Source: Streptomyces tendae (GTDB lineage: Bacteria > Actinomycetota > Actinomycetes > Streptomycetales > Streptomycetaceae). From it: a DNA stretch of 64,000 nucleotides. The notes beneath the pieces are model-generated. The model searched no databases, was not told where the DNA came from, and saw only the letters and a program-made list of their open reading frames with translations. Positions 8,514-17,464 of the stretch are shown piece by piece (within the stretch, counting starts at the first letter, position 1; each line of letters starts with the position of its first letter). The stretch is from assembly GCF_008632955.1 (NCBI RefSeq), contig NZ_CP043959.1, positions 3,596,001 through 3,660,000 on the forward strand. Direction: 5' to 3'. Made by a program: the position numbers and the translations under genes.

Positions 8514-9988
8514 GCCCCACCGCCCTTTCCGCCGCGCGTCCGCTGCCACCAGTCACGGAACGGTTCCGCAGGCACCGCGGGCAGGTCCCGGGTGCCGCTC
8601 CACGCCCGGCCCGGCCCGGGCAGGGTGCGGGGATGCAGCCGGCGGCTGCGCGAGGCGACCCGCTGCCCGGTGCGCAGCACTCCGGGGCGGGTGAACGCCC
8701 AGCGGGCCGCGCGCATCGCCGCCCGCTCCGCGGCGTGCCCCTTCGCGGGCCGCAGCCGCACCTTGTTGCCCTCGCGGACGGCCTCGCCGCCCTCCACCAC
8801 CCGCTCCCGCAGGTGCACCAGCACCTCGGGGATGTCGATGGCGACCGGGCACACCTCGTAGCAGGCCCCGCACAGCGACGACGCGTACGGCAGCGACGCG
8901 TCGATCTCGCTTCCCGTGCCCCGGAGCTGGGGACTGAGGATGGCGCCGATGGGTCCGGGGTAGACCGAGCCGTAGGCGTGGCCGCCGGCCCGCTCGTACA
9001 CCGGGCAGACGTTCAGGCAGGCGGAGCAGCGGATGCAGCGCAGCGCCTGCCGGCCCACCTGGTCGGCGAGGGTGTCGGTGCGGCCGTTGTCCAGCAGGAC
9101 GAGGTGGAAGGTGCGTGGACCGTCCCCGTCCGTCGTCCCGGTCCACATCGAGGTGTACGGGTTCATCCGCTCGGCGGTGGAGGAGCGGGGGAGGGTCTGC
9201 AGGAACACCTCCAGGTCCTGCCAGGTCGGCACGATCTTCTCGATGCCCACCACCGAGATCAGCGTCTCCGGCAGGGTCAGGCACATCCGCCCGTTGCCCT
9301 CGGACTCCACCACCACCAGCGTGCCGGTCTCGGCGACCATGAAGTTGGCGCCGGAGATGCCGACCTTGGCGCGCAGGAACTTCTCCCGCAGGTGCAGCCG
9401 CGCCGCCTCGGCGAGGTCGGCGGGCGTGTCGGTGAGCCCTTCGGGCGCGGGACGGCCCCACTCGCCCATCTCCCGGGTGAAGATCTCCCGGATCTCCCCG
9501 CGGTTGCGGTGGATCGCGGGGACCAGGATGTGCGACGGCCGGTCCTTGCCCAACTGGACGATCAGCTCGGCCAGATCGGTCTCGTACGCGTGGATTCCCC
9601 GGGCCTCCAGCGCCTCGTTCAGGGCGATCTCCTGGGTGGCCATCGACTTCACCTTGACGACCTCCGTCTCACCGGTCGCCTTCACCAGCTCCGCGACGAT
9701 CCGGTTGGCCTCGTCGGCGTCGGCGGCCCAGTGGACGGTGCCGCCCGCCGCCGTCACCGACTCCTCCAACTGCTCCAGGTAACGGTCGAGATGACGCAGC
9801 GTGCGGTCCTTGATCCGCTTCCCCGCCTGCCGCAGCCGCTCCCAGTCGTCCAGCTCCGCCACCGCCCGGGCCCGCTTGGCGCGGATGGTGTGCGTGGCGT
9901 GCCGCAGATTGCCGCGCAGGGTGGTGTCGCGTACGGCCTCCCGGGCCGCCGCCGGGAACGCGGGCATACCGACAAAGGTTCCGCTCAC
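8510..9988 (-). CDS. lutB: Lactate utilization iron-sulfur protein B
   Basis: A 492-residue LutB. The N-terminal LUD domain contains LVVVESEGNGRMCLTLPETLI; two 4Fe-4S motifs follow, CIRCSACLNVCPVY and CGACYEVCPVAIDIPEVL. The C-terminus is the basic, Pro-rich tail usual for LutB. The start is GTG 9988, overlapping the lutA stop by four bases (GTGA). With LutA and LutC it oxidizes L-lactate to pyruvate in the cytoplasm. Confidence 0.9.
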   Translation of the reverse strand: MSGTFVGMPAFPAAAREAVRDTTLRGNLRHATHTIRAKRARAVAELDDWERLRQAGKRIKDRTLRHLDRYLEQLEESVTAAGGTVHWAADADEANRIVAELVKATGETEVVKVKSMATQEIALNEALEARGIHAYETDLAELIVQLGKDRPSHILVPAIHRNRGEIREIFTREMGEWGRPAPEGLTDTPADLAEAARLHLREKFLRAKVGISGANFMVAETGTLVVVESEGNGRMCLTLPETLISVVGIEKIVPTWQDLEVFLQTLPRSSTAERMNPYTSMWTGTTDGDGPRTFHLVLLDNGRTDTLADQVGRQALRCIRCSACLNVCPVYERAGGHAYGSVYPGPIGAILSPQLRGTGSEIDASLPYASSLCGACYEVCPVAIDIPEVLVHLRERVVEGGEAVREGNKVRLRPAKGHAAERAAMRAARWAFTRPGVLRTGQRVASRSRRLHPRTLPGPGRAWSGTRDLPAVPAEPFRDWWQRTRGGKGGGA

Positions 9989-10740
9989 AGGGCCGGCTCC
10001 TCCTCCGTGCTCGCCAGGATCTCCGCGATGTGCACCGGCCGCATGCCGGTGCGCAGCCGCGTCATCGTGCCGCCGATGTGCATGAGGCAGGAGTTGTCCG
10101 CCGCGCACAGCACCTCGGCGCCGGTCGACTCGGCGTTGCGCACCTTGTCGGCGCCCATCGCAGCCGACACGTCGGCGTTCTTCAGCGCGAAGGTGCCGCC
10201 GAACCCGCAGCATTCGTCCGCGCCCGGCAGCTCCACCAGCTCCAGCCCCTTCACCGCCCGCAGCAGCCGCAGCGGCCGTTCGCCCAGCCCCAGCGAGCGC
10301 AGCCCGTGACAGGTCGGGTGGTACGTCACCCGGTGCGGGTAGTACGCCCCGACGTCCGTCACCCCCAGCACGTCCACCAGGAACTCGGTGAGTTCGTACG
10401 TCTTGGGCACCACCGGCGCGAGCACCGTCGCGAGGGTGTCGCCGCGCCCCTCGGACCGGGCCCGCTCACCCATCCGCGGGTACAGCTCCCGCACCATCGC
10501 CCCGCAGGACCCGGACGGCGTCACGACGGCCTCGTAGTGCCGGAAGACGTCGGCGAAGTGGCGGGCCATCGGCTCCGTCTCGTGCCGGTACCCGGTGTTG
10601 TAGTGGGCCTGGCCGCAACAGGTCTGCGCCATGGGGAAGTCGACGTCGACACCGAGCCGGGTCAGGAGCTTCACCACGGCCCGCCCGGTGTCCGGATAGA
10701 GCGTGTCGTTGACGCAGGTCAGGAACAGAGCGACGCGCAT
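9985..10740 (-). CDS. lutA: Lactate utilization (Fe-S) protein A
   Basis: A 251-residue protein with two CCG cysteine-rich domains (TCCGQAHYNTGY and DECCGFGGTFALKNAD), the heterodisulfide-reductase-like fold of LutA. ATG 10740 is preceded by GAGGAG at normal distance. About 75 bp separate it from rhaB, with a TACCCT that could serve as a weak -10, so lutABC may have its own promoter as well as read-through from rhaI-EW-B. The tight GTGA overlap with lutB indicates a single unit. Confidence 0.9.
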   Translation of the reverse strand: MRVALFLTCVNDTLYPDTGRAVVKLLTRLGVDVDFPMAQTCCGQAHYNTGYRHETEPMARHFADVFRHYEAVVTPSGSCGAMVRELYPRMGERARSEGRGDTLATVLAPVVPKTYELTEFLVDVLGVTDVGAYYPHRVTYHPTCHGLRSLGLGERPLRLLRAVKGLELVELPGADECCGFGGTFALKNADVSAAMGADKVRNAESTGAEVLCAADNSCLMHIGGTMTRLRTGMRPVHIAEILASTEEEPAL

Positions 10741-10814
10741 CGCGGCTCCTCGTCCAGTCGATCATCGGGTGAGATGCAGGGTAGTGCGGAGCCGGCGGCC
10801 CGGGGGAGACCCGG

Positions 10815-12263
10815 TCAGTCCCGGGCGAGCCGGGCGCGGGCGGCGGCCCACGGCCGGGTGCCGCCACGCGGCTCGTACCGGATCAGCGGCTGGGTGGCGG
10901 CCAACAGCCGCCGCATGCCGGGGAGGTCGCCGACCCGTCCGGCGGCGCGGGCCTGGACGAGGACGTTGCCGAGTGCCGCCGCCTCTGTCGGTCCGGCCAC
11001 CACCGGCAGCCCGCACGCGTCGGCGGTCAGCTGGCACAGCAGGGCGTTGCGGGTGCCGCCGCCCACCACGTGCACCACGTCCACCGTCCGTCCGGTGAGC
11101 CGCTGGGCGTCCTCCACGGCGGTGCGGTGGGCCAGGGCGAGCGAGTCGAGGACGCAGCGCACCGTCGCGGCCGGGGAGTCCGGCACCGGCTGGCCCGTGG
11201 CGCGGCACGCCTCGGCGATCCGCTCCGGCATCCGCCCCGGCGCGAGGAACGCGGTGTCCCCGGCGTCCACCACCGACCGCAGCGCCGGCACCTCCGCCGC
11301 CCGGCGCAGCAGCGGGCCGAGGTCCGGATCACCCCAGGACCGCAGGCACTCCTGGAGCAGCCACAGCCCCATGATGTTGCGCAGGTGGCGGACGGTCCCG
11401 TCCAGCCCCAGTTCGTTGGTGAAGTTGGCGGCCCGGCTCTCCTCGGTGAGCACCGGCGCGTCCAGTTCGAGCCCGGCCAGCGACCAGGTGCCGGTGCAGA
11501 TGTACGCGAACCGCTCGCCGTCCGCCGGCACCGCGGCCACCGCCGACGCCGTGTCGTGGGAGGCGACCGCCGTCACCGGCACCGGGCCGGTCAGCCCGGT
11601 CTCCTCCAGCACCCCGGGCCGCAGCAGCCCGGCCGGGTCACCGGGCAGGCGCAGCGGCGGGAACAGCCCGAGGTCGATGCCCAGCCGCCGCGCCACCCCG
11701 TGCGCCCAGGTGCGGGTGCGCGGGTCGATCAGCTGGGTGGTGGAGGCGTTGGTCAGCTCGGTGCCCTGCTCCCCGGTCAGCCAGTACGCCAGTAGGTCGG
11801 GCATCAGCAGCACCCGCTCGGCCTGCGCGAACTGCCGTGTGCCGCGCGCCGCGACGAGCTGGTACAACGTGTTGAACGGCGCGTACTGCAGCCCGGTCGC
11901 CGCGTACAGCTCCCCGGCCGGCACGGTCGCCCACACCTTCTCGGCGACCGCGTCGGTCCGGCCGTCGCGGTAGTGCACCGGGTTGCCGAGCAGCGCCCCG
12001 TCCGCGTCGAGCAGCCCGTGGTCGACGGCCCAGCTGTCGATGCCGACCGAATCGACGGCGCCGGCCGCCCGCAGCCCGTCCAGCACCCCGGCGTACAGCC
12101 CCAGTACGTCCCAGCGCAGCCCTTCCGGTACCCGCACCGGACGGTTCGGGAAGCGGTGCGCCTCGGTCAGCTCCAGGCTGCCGGGGCGCACCCGGCCGAC
12201 CATGACGCGCCCGCTGGACGCACCGAGGTCGACCGCCGCGTACGCCCCCGCCCCGCCGCTCAT
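10815..12263 (-). CDS. rhaB: Rhamnulokinase
   Basis: A 482-residue FGGY-family sugar kinase that phosphorylates L-rhamnulose at O1. The N-terminal phosphate loop is AAVDLGASSGRVMVG; the conserved kinase segments are GIDSWAVDHGLLD and, C-terminally, VVGGGTRNALLCQLTADACG with TEAAALGNVL. The length fits RhaB. The ATG overlaps the rhaEW stop by four bases (ATGA). The neighbouring isomerase and aldolase make the rhamnulose assignment firm. Confidence 0.92.
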   Translation of the reverse strand: MSGGAGAYAAVDLGASSGRVMVGRVRPGSLELTEAHRFPNRPVRVPEGLRWDVLGLYAGVLDGLRAAGAVDSVGIDSWAVDHGLLDADGALLGNPVHYRDGRTDAVAEKVWATVPAGELYAATGLQYAPFNTLYQLVAARGTRQFAQAERVLLMPDLLAYWLTGEQGTELTNASTTQLIDPRTRTWAHGVARRLGIDLGLFPPLRLPGDPAGLLRPGVLEETGLTGPVPVTAVASHDTASAVAAVPADGERFAYICTGTWSLAGLELDAPVLTEESRAANFTNELGLDGTVRHLRNIMGLWLLQECLRSWGDPDLGPLLRRAAEVPALRSVVDAGDTAFLAPGRMPERIAEACRATGQPVPDSPAATVRCVLDSLALAHRTAVEDAQRLTGRTVDVVHVVGGGTRNALLCQLTADACGLPVVAGPTEAAALGNVLVQARAAGRVGDLPGMRRLLAATQPLIRYEPRGGTRPWAAARARLARD

Positions 12264-14296
12264 CGCAGGAACGCGGCGGCGACGCCGGCGTCGACCGGGA
12301 CGTGCAGCCCGGTGGTGTGGGTGAGGTCACCGCCCGTCAGCGCGAACACGGCGTTCGCCACGTGCTCCGGCAGCACCTCGCGCTTCAGCAGCGTCCGCTG
12401 CGCGTAGAACTCGCCCAGCTTCTCCTCCGGCACCCCGTACACGGCCGCCCGCCGAGCACCCCACCCGCCCGCGAAGATGCCCGAACCGCGCACCACACCG
12501 TCGGGGTTGACGCCGTTGACCCGGATGCCGTGCTCACCCAGCTCCGCCGCCAGCAGCCGCACCTGGTGCGCCTGATCGGCCTTGGCCGCCGCGTACGCGA
12601 TGTTGTCGGGGCCGGCGAACACCGCGTTCTTGCTGGCGATGTACACGATGTCGCCGCCGAGGCGCTGGGCGGTCATCACCCGCGCCGCCTCCCGCGACAC
12701 CAGGAAGGAACCGCGCGCCATGACGGCGTGCTGGAGGTCCCAGTCCTCGGCCGTCGTCTCGAGCAGCGGCTTGGAGAGGGAGATCCCGGCGTTGTTCACC
12801 ACCAGGTCCACGCCGCCGAAGGCGAGCACCGCCTCCTCGAACGCGGTGGCGACCTGCTCCTCGTCGGTCACGTCCACGGTCACCGCGACGGCCTTGTCCG
12901 GCCCGCCCAGCTCCTCCGCGACCAGGGCCGCGTTCTCCGCGTTCACATCGGCCACGACGACACACGCGCCCTCGGCGGTCAGGCGCCGCGCGATGGCCTT
13001 CCCGATCCCGCTGCCCGCCCCGGTCACCAGCGCCACCCGGGTCGCCAGCGGCTTCGGCGGCGGCATCCGGCGCAGCTTGGCCTCCTCAAGCGCCCAGTAC
13101 TCGATGCGGAACTTCTCCGACTCCTCGATCGGCGCGTACCTGGAGACCGCCTCGGCCCCGCGCATCACGTTGATCGCGTTGAGGTAGAACTCCCCGGCCA
13201 CCCGCGCCGTCTGCTTGTCCTTGCCGAAGCTGAACATGCCGACGCCCGGCACCAGCACGATCGCCGGGTCGGCGCCGCGCATCGCGGGGGAGTCCGGCTC
13301 CGCGTGCCGCTCGTAGTAGGCGGCGTACTCGCGGCGGTAGTCCGCGTGCAGCTCCTCCAGCCGGGTCACCGCCTCGTCGAGCGGCGCGGACGGCGGCAGA
13401 TCCAGCACCAGCGGACGCACCTTGGTGCGCAGGAAGTGGTCCGGGCACGACGTCCCCAGCGCGGCCAGCCGCGGATGCCCGGCCCGCGCCAGGAAGTCCA
13501 GGACGGTGCCGGAGTCGTCGAAGTGCCCCACCTGCGGCCGGTCCTGCGAGGCGATCGCCCGCACGAACGGCGCCAGAGCTGCCGCCCGCACCCGCCGCTC
13601 CTCCTCGGGGAGCGCCTCGTACCCGTCGACCACCGGACCGAACGGCTCCGGTCGGCCGCGCTCGGTGAGGAACCGCTCGGCGGTGCGGATGATGTGCAGC
13701 GAGTTCCGCTCGCACTCCTCGGAGGTGTCGCCCCACGCGGTGATCCCGTGTCCGCCCAGCACACAGCCGACGGCCTGCGGGTTGGCCTCCTTCACGGCGG
13801 CGATGTCCAGCCCCAGCCGGAACCCGGGCCGCCGCCACGGCACCCAGACCACGGTGTCCCCGAAACACTCGGCGGTCAGCTTCTCCCCGTCGGCGGCACA
13901 CGCCAGCGCGATGCCGGAGTCGGGGTGCAGGTGATCGACGTGGGCGGCGTCCACCAGTGCGTGCATCGCGGTGTCGATGGAGGGCGCGGCACCTCCCTTG
14001 CCGTGCAGGCAGTAGTCGAACGCGGCCACCATCTCGTCCTCGCGCTCCACGCCGGGATACACGTCGACGAGCGCCCGCAGCCGGTCCAGCCGCAACACGG
14101 CCAGCCCGTCCTCGGTGAGCGTCCCGAGATCCCCACCGGACCCCTTGACCCACATCAGCTCCACATCACCCCCGGTGACGGGATCGGCCTCGGCACCTTT
14201 CGCGGAGGCGTTCCCCCCGGCGTAGTTGGTGTTCCGGGGATCGCTCCCCAGCCGATGCGACCGAGCGAGCAGAGCAGCGACTTCGCCGTTGACCAT
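12260..14296 (-). CDS. rhaEW: Bifunctional rhamnulose-1-phosphate aldolase / L-lactaldehyde dehydrogenase
   Basis: A 678-residue fusion. Residues 1 to about 420 are a class II (AraD-like) aldolase with metal-binding His in HVDHLHPDSGIAL and GGHGITAWGD; residues about 430-678 are a short-chain dehydrogenase with VTGAGSGIGKAIA, VNNAGIS and the catalytic Ser...Tyr-x3-Lys in ASKNAVFAG and YAAAK. The first domain splits rhamnulose-1-phosphate into DHAP and L-lactaldehyde; the second, as known for RhaEW in other bacteria, oxidizes lactaldehyde to lactate. ATG 14296 is chosen for AAGGA upstream and because the aldolase domain begins right after it. Confidence 0.92.
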   Translation of the reverse strand: MVNGEVAALLARSHRLGSDPRNTNYAGGNASAKGAEADPVTGGDVELMWVKGSGGDLGTLTEDGLAVLRLDRLRALVDVYPGVEREDEMVAAFDYCLHGKGGAAPSIDTAMHALVDAAHVDHLHPDSGIALACAADGEKLTAECFGDTVVWVPWRRPGFRLGLDIAAVKEANPQAVGCVLGGHGITAWGDTSEECERNSLHIIRTAERFLTERGRPEPFGPVVDGYEALPEEERRVRAAALAPFVRAIASQDRPQVGHFDDSGTVLDFLARAGHPRLAALGTSCPDHFLRTKVRPLVLDLPPSAPLDEAVTRLEELHADYRREYAAYYERHAEPDSPAMRGADPAIVLVPGVGMFSFGKDKQTARVAGEFYLNAINVMRGAEAVSRYAPIEESEKFRIEYWALEEAKLRRMPPPKPLATRVALVTGAGSGIGKAIARRLTAEGACVVVADVNAENAALVAEELGGPDKAVAVTVDVTDEEQVATAFEEAVLAFGGVDLVVNNAGISLSKPLLETTAEDWDLQHAVMARGSFLVSREAARVMTAQRLGGDIVYIASKNAVFAGPDNIAYAAAKADQAHQVRLLAAELGEHGIRVNGVNPDGVVRGSGIFAGGWGARRAAVYGVPEEKLGEFYAQRTLLKREVLPEHVANAVFALTGGDLTHTTGLHVPVDAGVAAAFLR

Positions 14297-14401
14297 GACA
14301 ACCAGTCCTTGTGAAGAGGGGGGTGAGCGCACGTACTTCAGGGGCGCGGGGAGCTGCGCGCTCGACCACGACGGACCCGCACCCCGTGAGGGAGCGGAAC
14401 C

Positions 14402-15562
14402 TCACGCCCCCCAGCCGGCCTGCTCCCCGCCCACCCGCTCAGCGACGATCTTCTCGGCCCATCCCGACCGCGCGTACGCCGCCATGGGATCGGCATCCAG
14501 CCCCATCTCCTCCCGGACCTCCCTCAGAAGCGGCCGCACGTCCGTGTCGAACGCGTCCATCAGCACGGCGTTGGCCCCCAGCACATCCCCCGCCCGCTGA
14601 GCGTCGGCCAGCGCCGACCGGTCGACGAGCAACGCCTTGGCGGTGGCCTCCTGCACGTTCATGACGGACCGGATGATCGCGGGAATTTTCGATTCCACGT
14701 TGTGGCACTGATCCAGCATGAACGCCACGTCCGCCGTGAACCCGCCCCCGCGTACCACCTCGTACATGATCCGGAACAGCTGGAACGGGTCGGCCGCGCC
14801 GGCCATCAGGTCGTCGTCGGCGTAGAACCGCGAGTTGAAGTCGAACCCCCCGAGCTTCCCCTCCCGCAGCAGCGTCGCCACGATGAACTCGATGTTGGTG
14901 CCGGGCGCGTGATGCCCGGTGTCGACCACGACCCGCGCCTTCGGCCCCAGCTTGAGGCAGTGCGCGTAGGCCGTCCCCCAGTCCGGCACGTCCGTCGCGT
15001 AGAACGCCGGCTCGAACAGCTTGTACTCCAGCAGCATGCGCTGGTCCGCGCCGAGCCGCCCGTACACCTCGGCGAGCGCCTCGGCCAGCCGGTCCTGCCG
15101 CGCCCGGACGTCGTCCTGCCCCGGGTAGTTGGTGCCGTCCGCGAACCACAGCTTGAGAGCCTTGGAGCCGGTCGCGTCCATGATGTCGACGCACTCCAGC
15201 AGATGGTCCACGGCCTTCCTGCGCACGGCCGCGTCCGGGTGGCAGACGGAGCCCAGCCGGTAGTCGTCGTCCTGGAACGTGTTGGAGTTGATCGTGCCCA
15301 GCCGCAGCCCGCGGTCCTCCGCGTGCCGGGCCAGCGCCGCGTAGTCGTCGACCGTGTCCCAGGGGATGTGCAGCGCCACGGTCGGCGCCACGCCCGTGAA
15401 CTCGTGGACCTTGGCCGCGTCGTCCAGTTTCTCCCGCGGATCACGCGGGACACCCTGCTGCGCGAACACCTTGAACCGGGTGCCCGAGTTCCCGTACGCC
15501 CACGACGGCGTCTCGACTGCCTGGGTCTTGAGGGCGGCTTTCACCGCGGCGAGCTCGGTCAC
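14402..15562 (-). CDS. rhaI: L-rhamnose isomerase
   Basis: A 386-residue TIM-barrel isomerase of the RhaI (xylose-isomerase-like) type, converting L-rhamnose to L-rhamnulose. Recognisable blocks are LHIPWDTVDDY, LKLWFADGTNYPGQDD, VVVDTGHHAPGTNIE (metal-site Asp and His) and FDFNSRFYADDDL. The start is GTG 15562 with AGGAG eight bases before it. It is the first gene of the leftward catabolic run; the promoter and operator lie at 15605-15652. Confidence 0.93.
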   Translation of the reverse strand: MTELAAVKAALKTQAVETPSWAYGNSGTRFKVFAQQGVPRDPREKLDDAAKVHEFTGVAPTVALHIPWDTVDDYAALARHAEDRGLRLGTINSNTFQDDDYRLGSVCHPDAAVRRKAVDHLLECVDIMDATGSKALKLWFADGTNYPGQDDVRARQDRLAEALAEVYGRLGADQRMLLEYKLFEPAFYATDVPDWGTAYAHCLKLGPKARVVVDTGHHAPGTNIEFIVATLLREGKLGGFDFNSRFYADDDLMAGAADPFQLFRIMYEVVRGGGFTADVAFMLDQCHNVESKIPAIIRSVMNVQEATAKALLVDRSALADAQRAGDVLGANAVLMDAFDTDVRPLLREVREEMGLDADPMAAYARSGWAEKIVAERVGGEQAGWGA

Positions 15563-15604
15563 GTCAGGGGCTCCTGTGACATCGGGTCGTGACGACCACT
15601 GGAT

Positions 15605-15652
15605 GAAACGATTCAGAACGCGAAGCTAGGTGCCCTCCGAAGGGGTGTCAAC
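15605..15652 (-). promoter_or_regulatory. rhaI promoter with LacI-type operator
   Basis: On the minus strand TTGACA (15647-15652), a 17-bp spacer and TAGCTT (15624-15629) make a near-consensus housekeeping promoter. TGAAACGATTCA (15605-15616) lies at the predicted transcription start, where a bound repressor would block initiation. It is a near-palindrome of the LacI family, and a sister site lies before rhaT. Confidence 0.7.
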
Positions 15653-15699
15653 CCCCGTGGCGACGTCGGTCCGCCGTGACCTGGTTATCGCCCACGGCA

Positions 15700-15716
15700 G
15701 TCGAAAGTTTTTCGAC
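15700..15716. promoter_or_regulatory. 17-bp palindrome between the divergent rha promoters
   Basis: GTCGAAA and TTTCGAC form perfect 7-bp arms around GTT, located between the two -35 elements. It differs in sequence from the two TGAAAC sites, so it may bind a second regulator. Confidence 0.5.
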
Positions 15717-15725
15717 CGGGACCCA

Positions 15726-15781
15726 TTGACGTGACATGGGTGACGCGCCTACCGTCCCGGCAACCCAGTTGAAACCTTTCA
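15726..15781 (+). promoter_or_regulatory. rhaTPQS promoter with LacI-type operator
   Basis: TTGACG (15726-15731) and TACCGT (15750-15755) are spaced 18 bp. TGAAACCTTTCA (15770-15781), a palindrome except at the two central bases, follows the expected start. It matches the rhaI operator at 10 of 12 positions, which points to one repressor for both arms, most simply the LacI-family protein encoded at 20959-21978. Confidence 0.65.
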
Positions 15782-15825
15782 CGACGCCGTGAGGGCCGAC
15801 CCGCCGGCGTAGTCGAGGAGCCCTC

Positions 15826-17340
15826 ATGACCCACCCGTCCGACACGGGTCCGGCCCCGGTTCTCGCACTCAAGGGGATCTCCAAGTCCTTCGGCGCGGTC
15901 CGCGCGCTGCGGGACGTCTCCCTGGAGCTGTTCGCCGGGGAGGTGCACGCCCTGGCCGGTGAGAACGGAGCCGGCAAGTCGACCCTCATCAAGACGCTCG
16001 CCGGAGTGCACCGGCCGGACGCGGGCCAGGTGCTGCTCGACGGCAGGCCAGCCGTCTTCCACGGGCCGGGCGACGCCCGCGACGCCGGCATCGCCGTCAT
16101 CTACCAGGAGCCGACGCTCTTCCCGGACCTGTCGATCGCCGAGAACATCTTCATGGGGCGCCAGCCCCGCCGCGCGCTGCGCCGGATCGACCACAAGGGC
16201 ACCCGCGACGCCACGGCCGCGCTGATGAAGCGGCTCGGCGTCGCACTCGACCCGGACCGTCCGGCCCGCGGACTGTCCATCGCCGACCAGCAGATCGTCG
16301 AGATAGCCAAGGCGCTCTCCTTCGACGCCCGCGTCCTGATCATGGACGAGCCCACCGCCGCCCTCACCCACAGCGAGGTCGCCCGTCTCTTCGGCGTCGT
16401 CCGCACCCTGCGGGACCAGGGCGCCGCGGTGCTGTTCATCTCGCACCGGCTCGAGGAGATCTTCGCGATCTGCCGACGCGTCACCACCTTGCGCGACGGC
16501 GCCCGGATCGCGAGCGAACCCCTCGACGGCATGACCGAGGACGACCTGGTGCGCCGCATGGTCGGACGTGACCTGGCCGAGCTCTACCCCAAGCAGGACG
16601 TGACGCCCGGAGAGGTCGCCCTCCGCGTGCGCCGCCTGACCCGCGAGGGTGTCTTCACCGACGTCTCCTTCGACGTACGGCGCGGCGAGATCGTGGGGCT
16701 CGCCGGACTCGTCGGCGCAGGACGTACCGAGGTGGCCCGCACGGTGTTCGGCATCGACCGCCGGGACGCCGGCGAGGTGGAGGTCGACGGGCAGAAGCTG
16801 ACCAACGGCGCCCCCTCCACCGCCATGGCCGCCGGACTCGCCCTGGTCCCCGAGGACCGGCGCGCCCAGGGCCTGGTGACGGACCTGTCCATCGAGCGCA
16901 ACATCGGCCTCACCGGCCTCGGCACCACCGTACGGGCCGGCCTGATGGACCGCGGCGCCGAACGCAGCCGCTCCCTCGACTGGGCCGTCAAACTGCGGGT
17001 CAAGTACGCCCGGATCGCCGACTCGGTGAACACCCTGTCCGGCGGCAACCAGCAGAAGGTCGTCCTCGCCAAGTGGCTCGCCACGAACCCGAAGGTGCTG
17101 ATCGTCGACGAGCCCACGCGCGGCATCGACGTCGGCACCAAGGCCGAGGTGCACCGGCTGCTGTCGCAGCTCGCCGCCGACGGCGTGGCCGTCCTGATGA
17201 TCTCCTCCGACCTGCCCGAGATCCTCGGCATGGCCGACCGCGTGCTGGTGATGCACGAGGGCCGGCTCACCGCCGAGATCCCCCGCACCGACGCCACCGA
17301 GGAAACCGTGATGGCCGCAGCCACCGGGAGGGCCGCGTGA
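15826..17340 (+). CDS. rhaT: Rhamnose ABC importer ATP-binding protein
   Basis: A 504-residue ATPase with two nucleotide-binding domains, as in ribose/galactose-type (CUT2) importers. Domain 1 has [13 protein letters not shown], a degenerate signature [14 protein letters not shown] and [10 protein letters not shown]; domain 2 has a degenerate Walker A ([12 protein letters not shown]), signature [15 protein letters not shown] and [14 protein letters not shown] 15826 follows a GAGGAG-type site. It is the first gene of the rightward operon. The name follows the rhizobial RhaSTPQ transporter, not the E. coli RhaT permease. Confidence 0.9.
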   Translation: MTHPSDTGPAPVLALKGISKSFGAVRALRDVSLELFAGEVHALAGENGAGKSTLIKTLAGVHRPDAGQVLLDGRPAVFHGPGDARDAGIAVIYQEPTLFPDLSIAENIFMGRQPRRALRRIDHKGTRDATAALMKRLGVALDPDRPARGLSIADQQIVEIAKALSFDARVLIMDEPTAALTHSEVARLFGVVRTLRDQGAAVLFISHRLEEIFAICRRVTTLRDGARIASEPLDGMTEDDLVRRMVGRDLAELYPKQDVTPGEVALRVRRLTREGVFTDVSFDVRRGEIVGLAGLVGAGRTEVARTVFGIDRRDAGEVEVDGQKLTNGAPSTAMAAGLALVPEDRRAQGLVTDLSIERNIGLTGLGTTVRAGLMDRGAERSRSLDWAVKLRVKYARIADSVNTLSGGNQQKVVLAKWLATNPKVLIVDEPTRGIDVGTKAEVHRLLSQLAADGVAVLMISSDLPEILGMADRVLVMHEGRLTAEIPRTDATEETVMAAATGRAA

Positions 17341-17464
17341 GACGGGGGTACCGCCCACGCCCTTCAGGCAGTGGGGGAGCACGTGCGGCCACCGGCCCGC
17401 AGACGGACACGACGCCCGCACCTCTGCGCCGCCCGGGCGGAGAAGCGAACGAAAGGGGCACCGC

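Noticed and set aside
5613..8861. A very long open frame (about 1080 codons) on the plus strand
   Set aside because: It is antisense to the ABC exporter, lutC and part of lutB, its translation is Arg/His/Gln/Pro-rich without any motif, and it arises from high G+C at third positions of the real genes.
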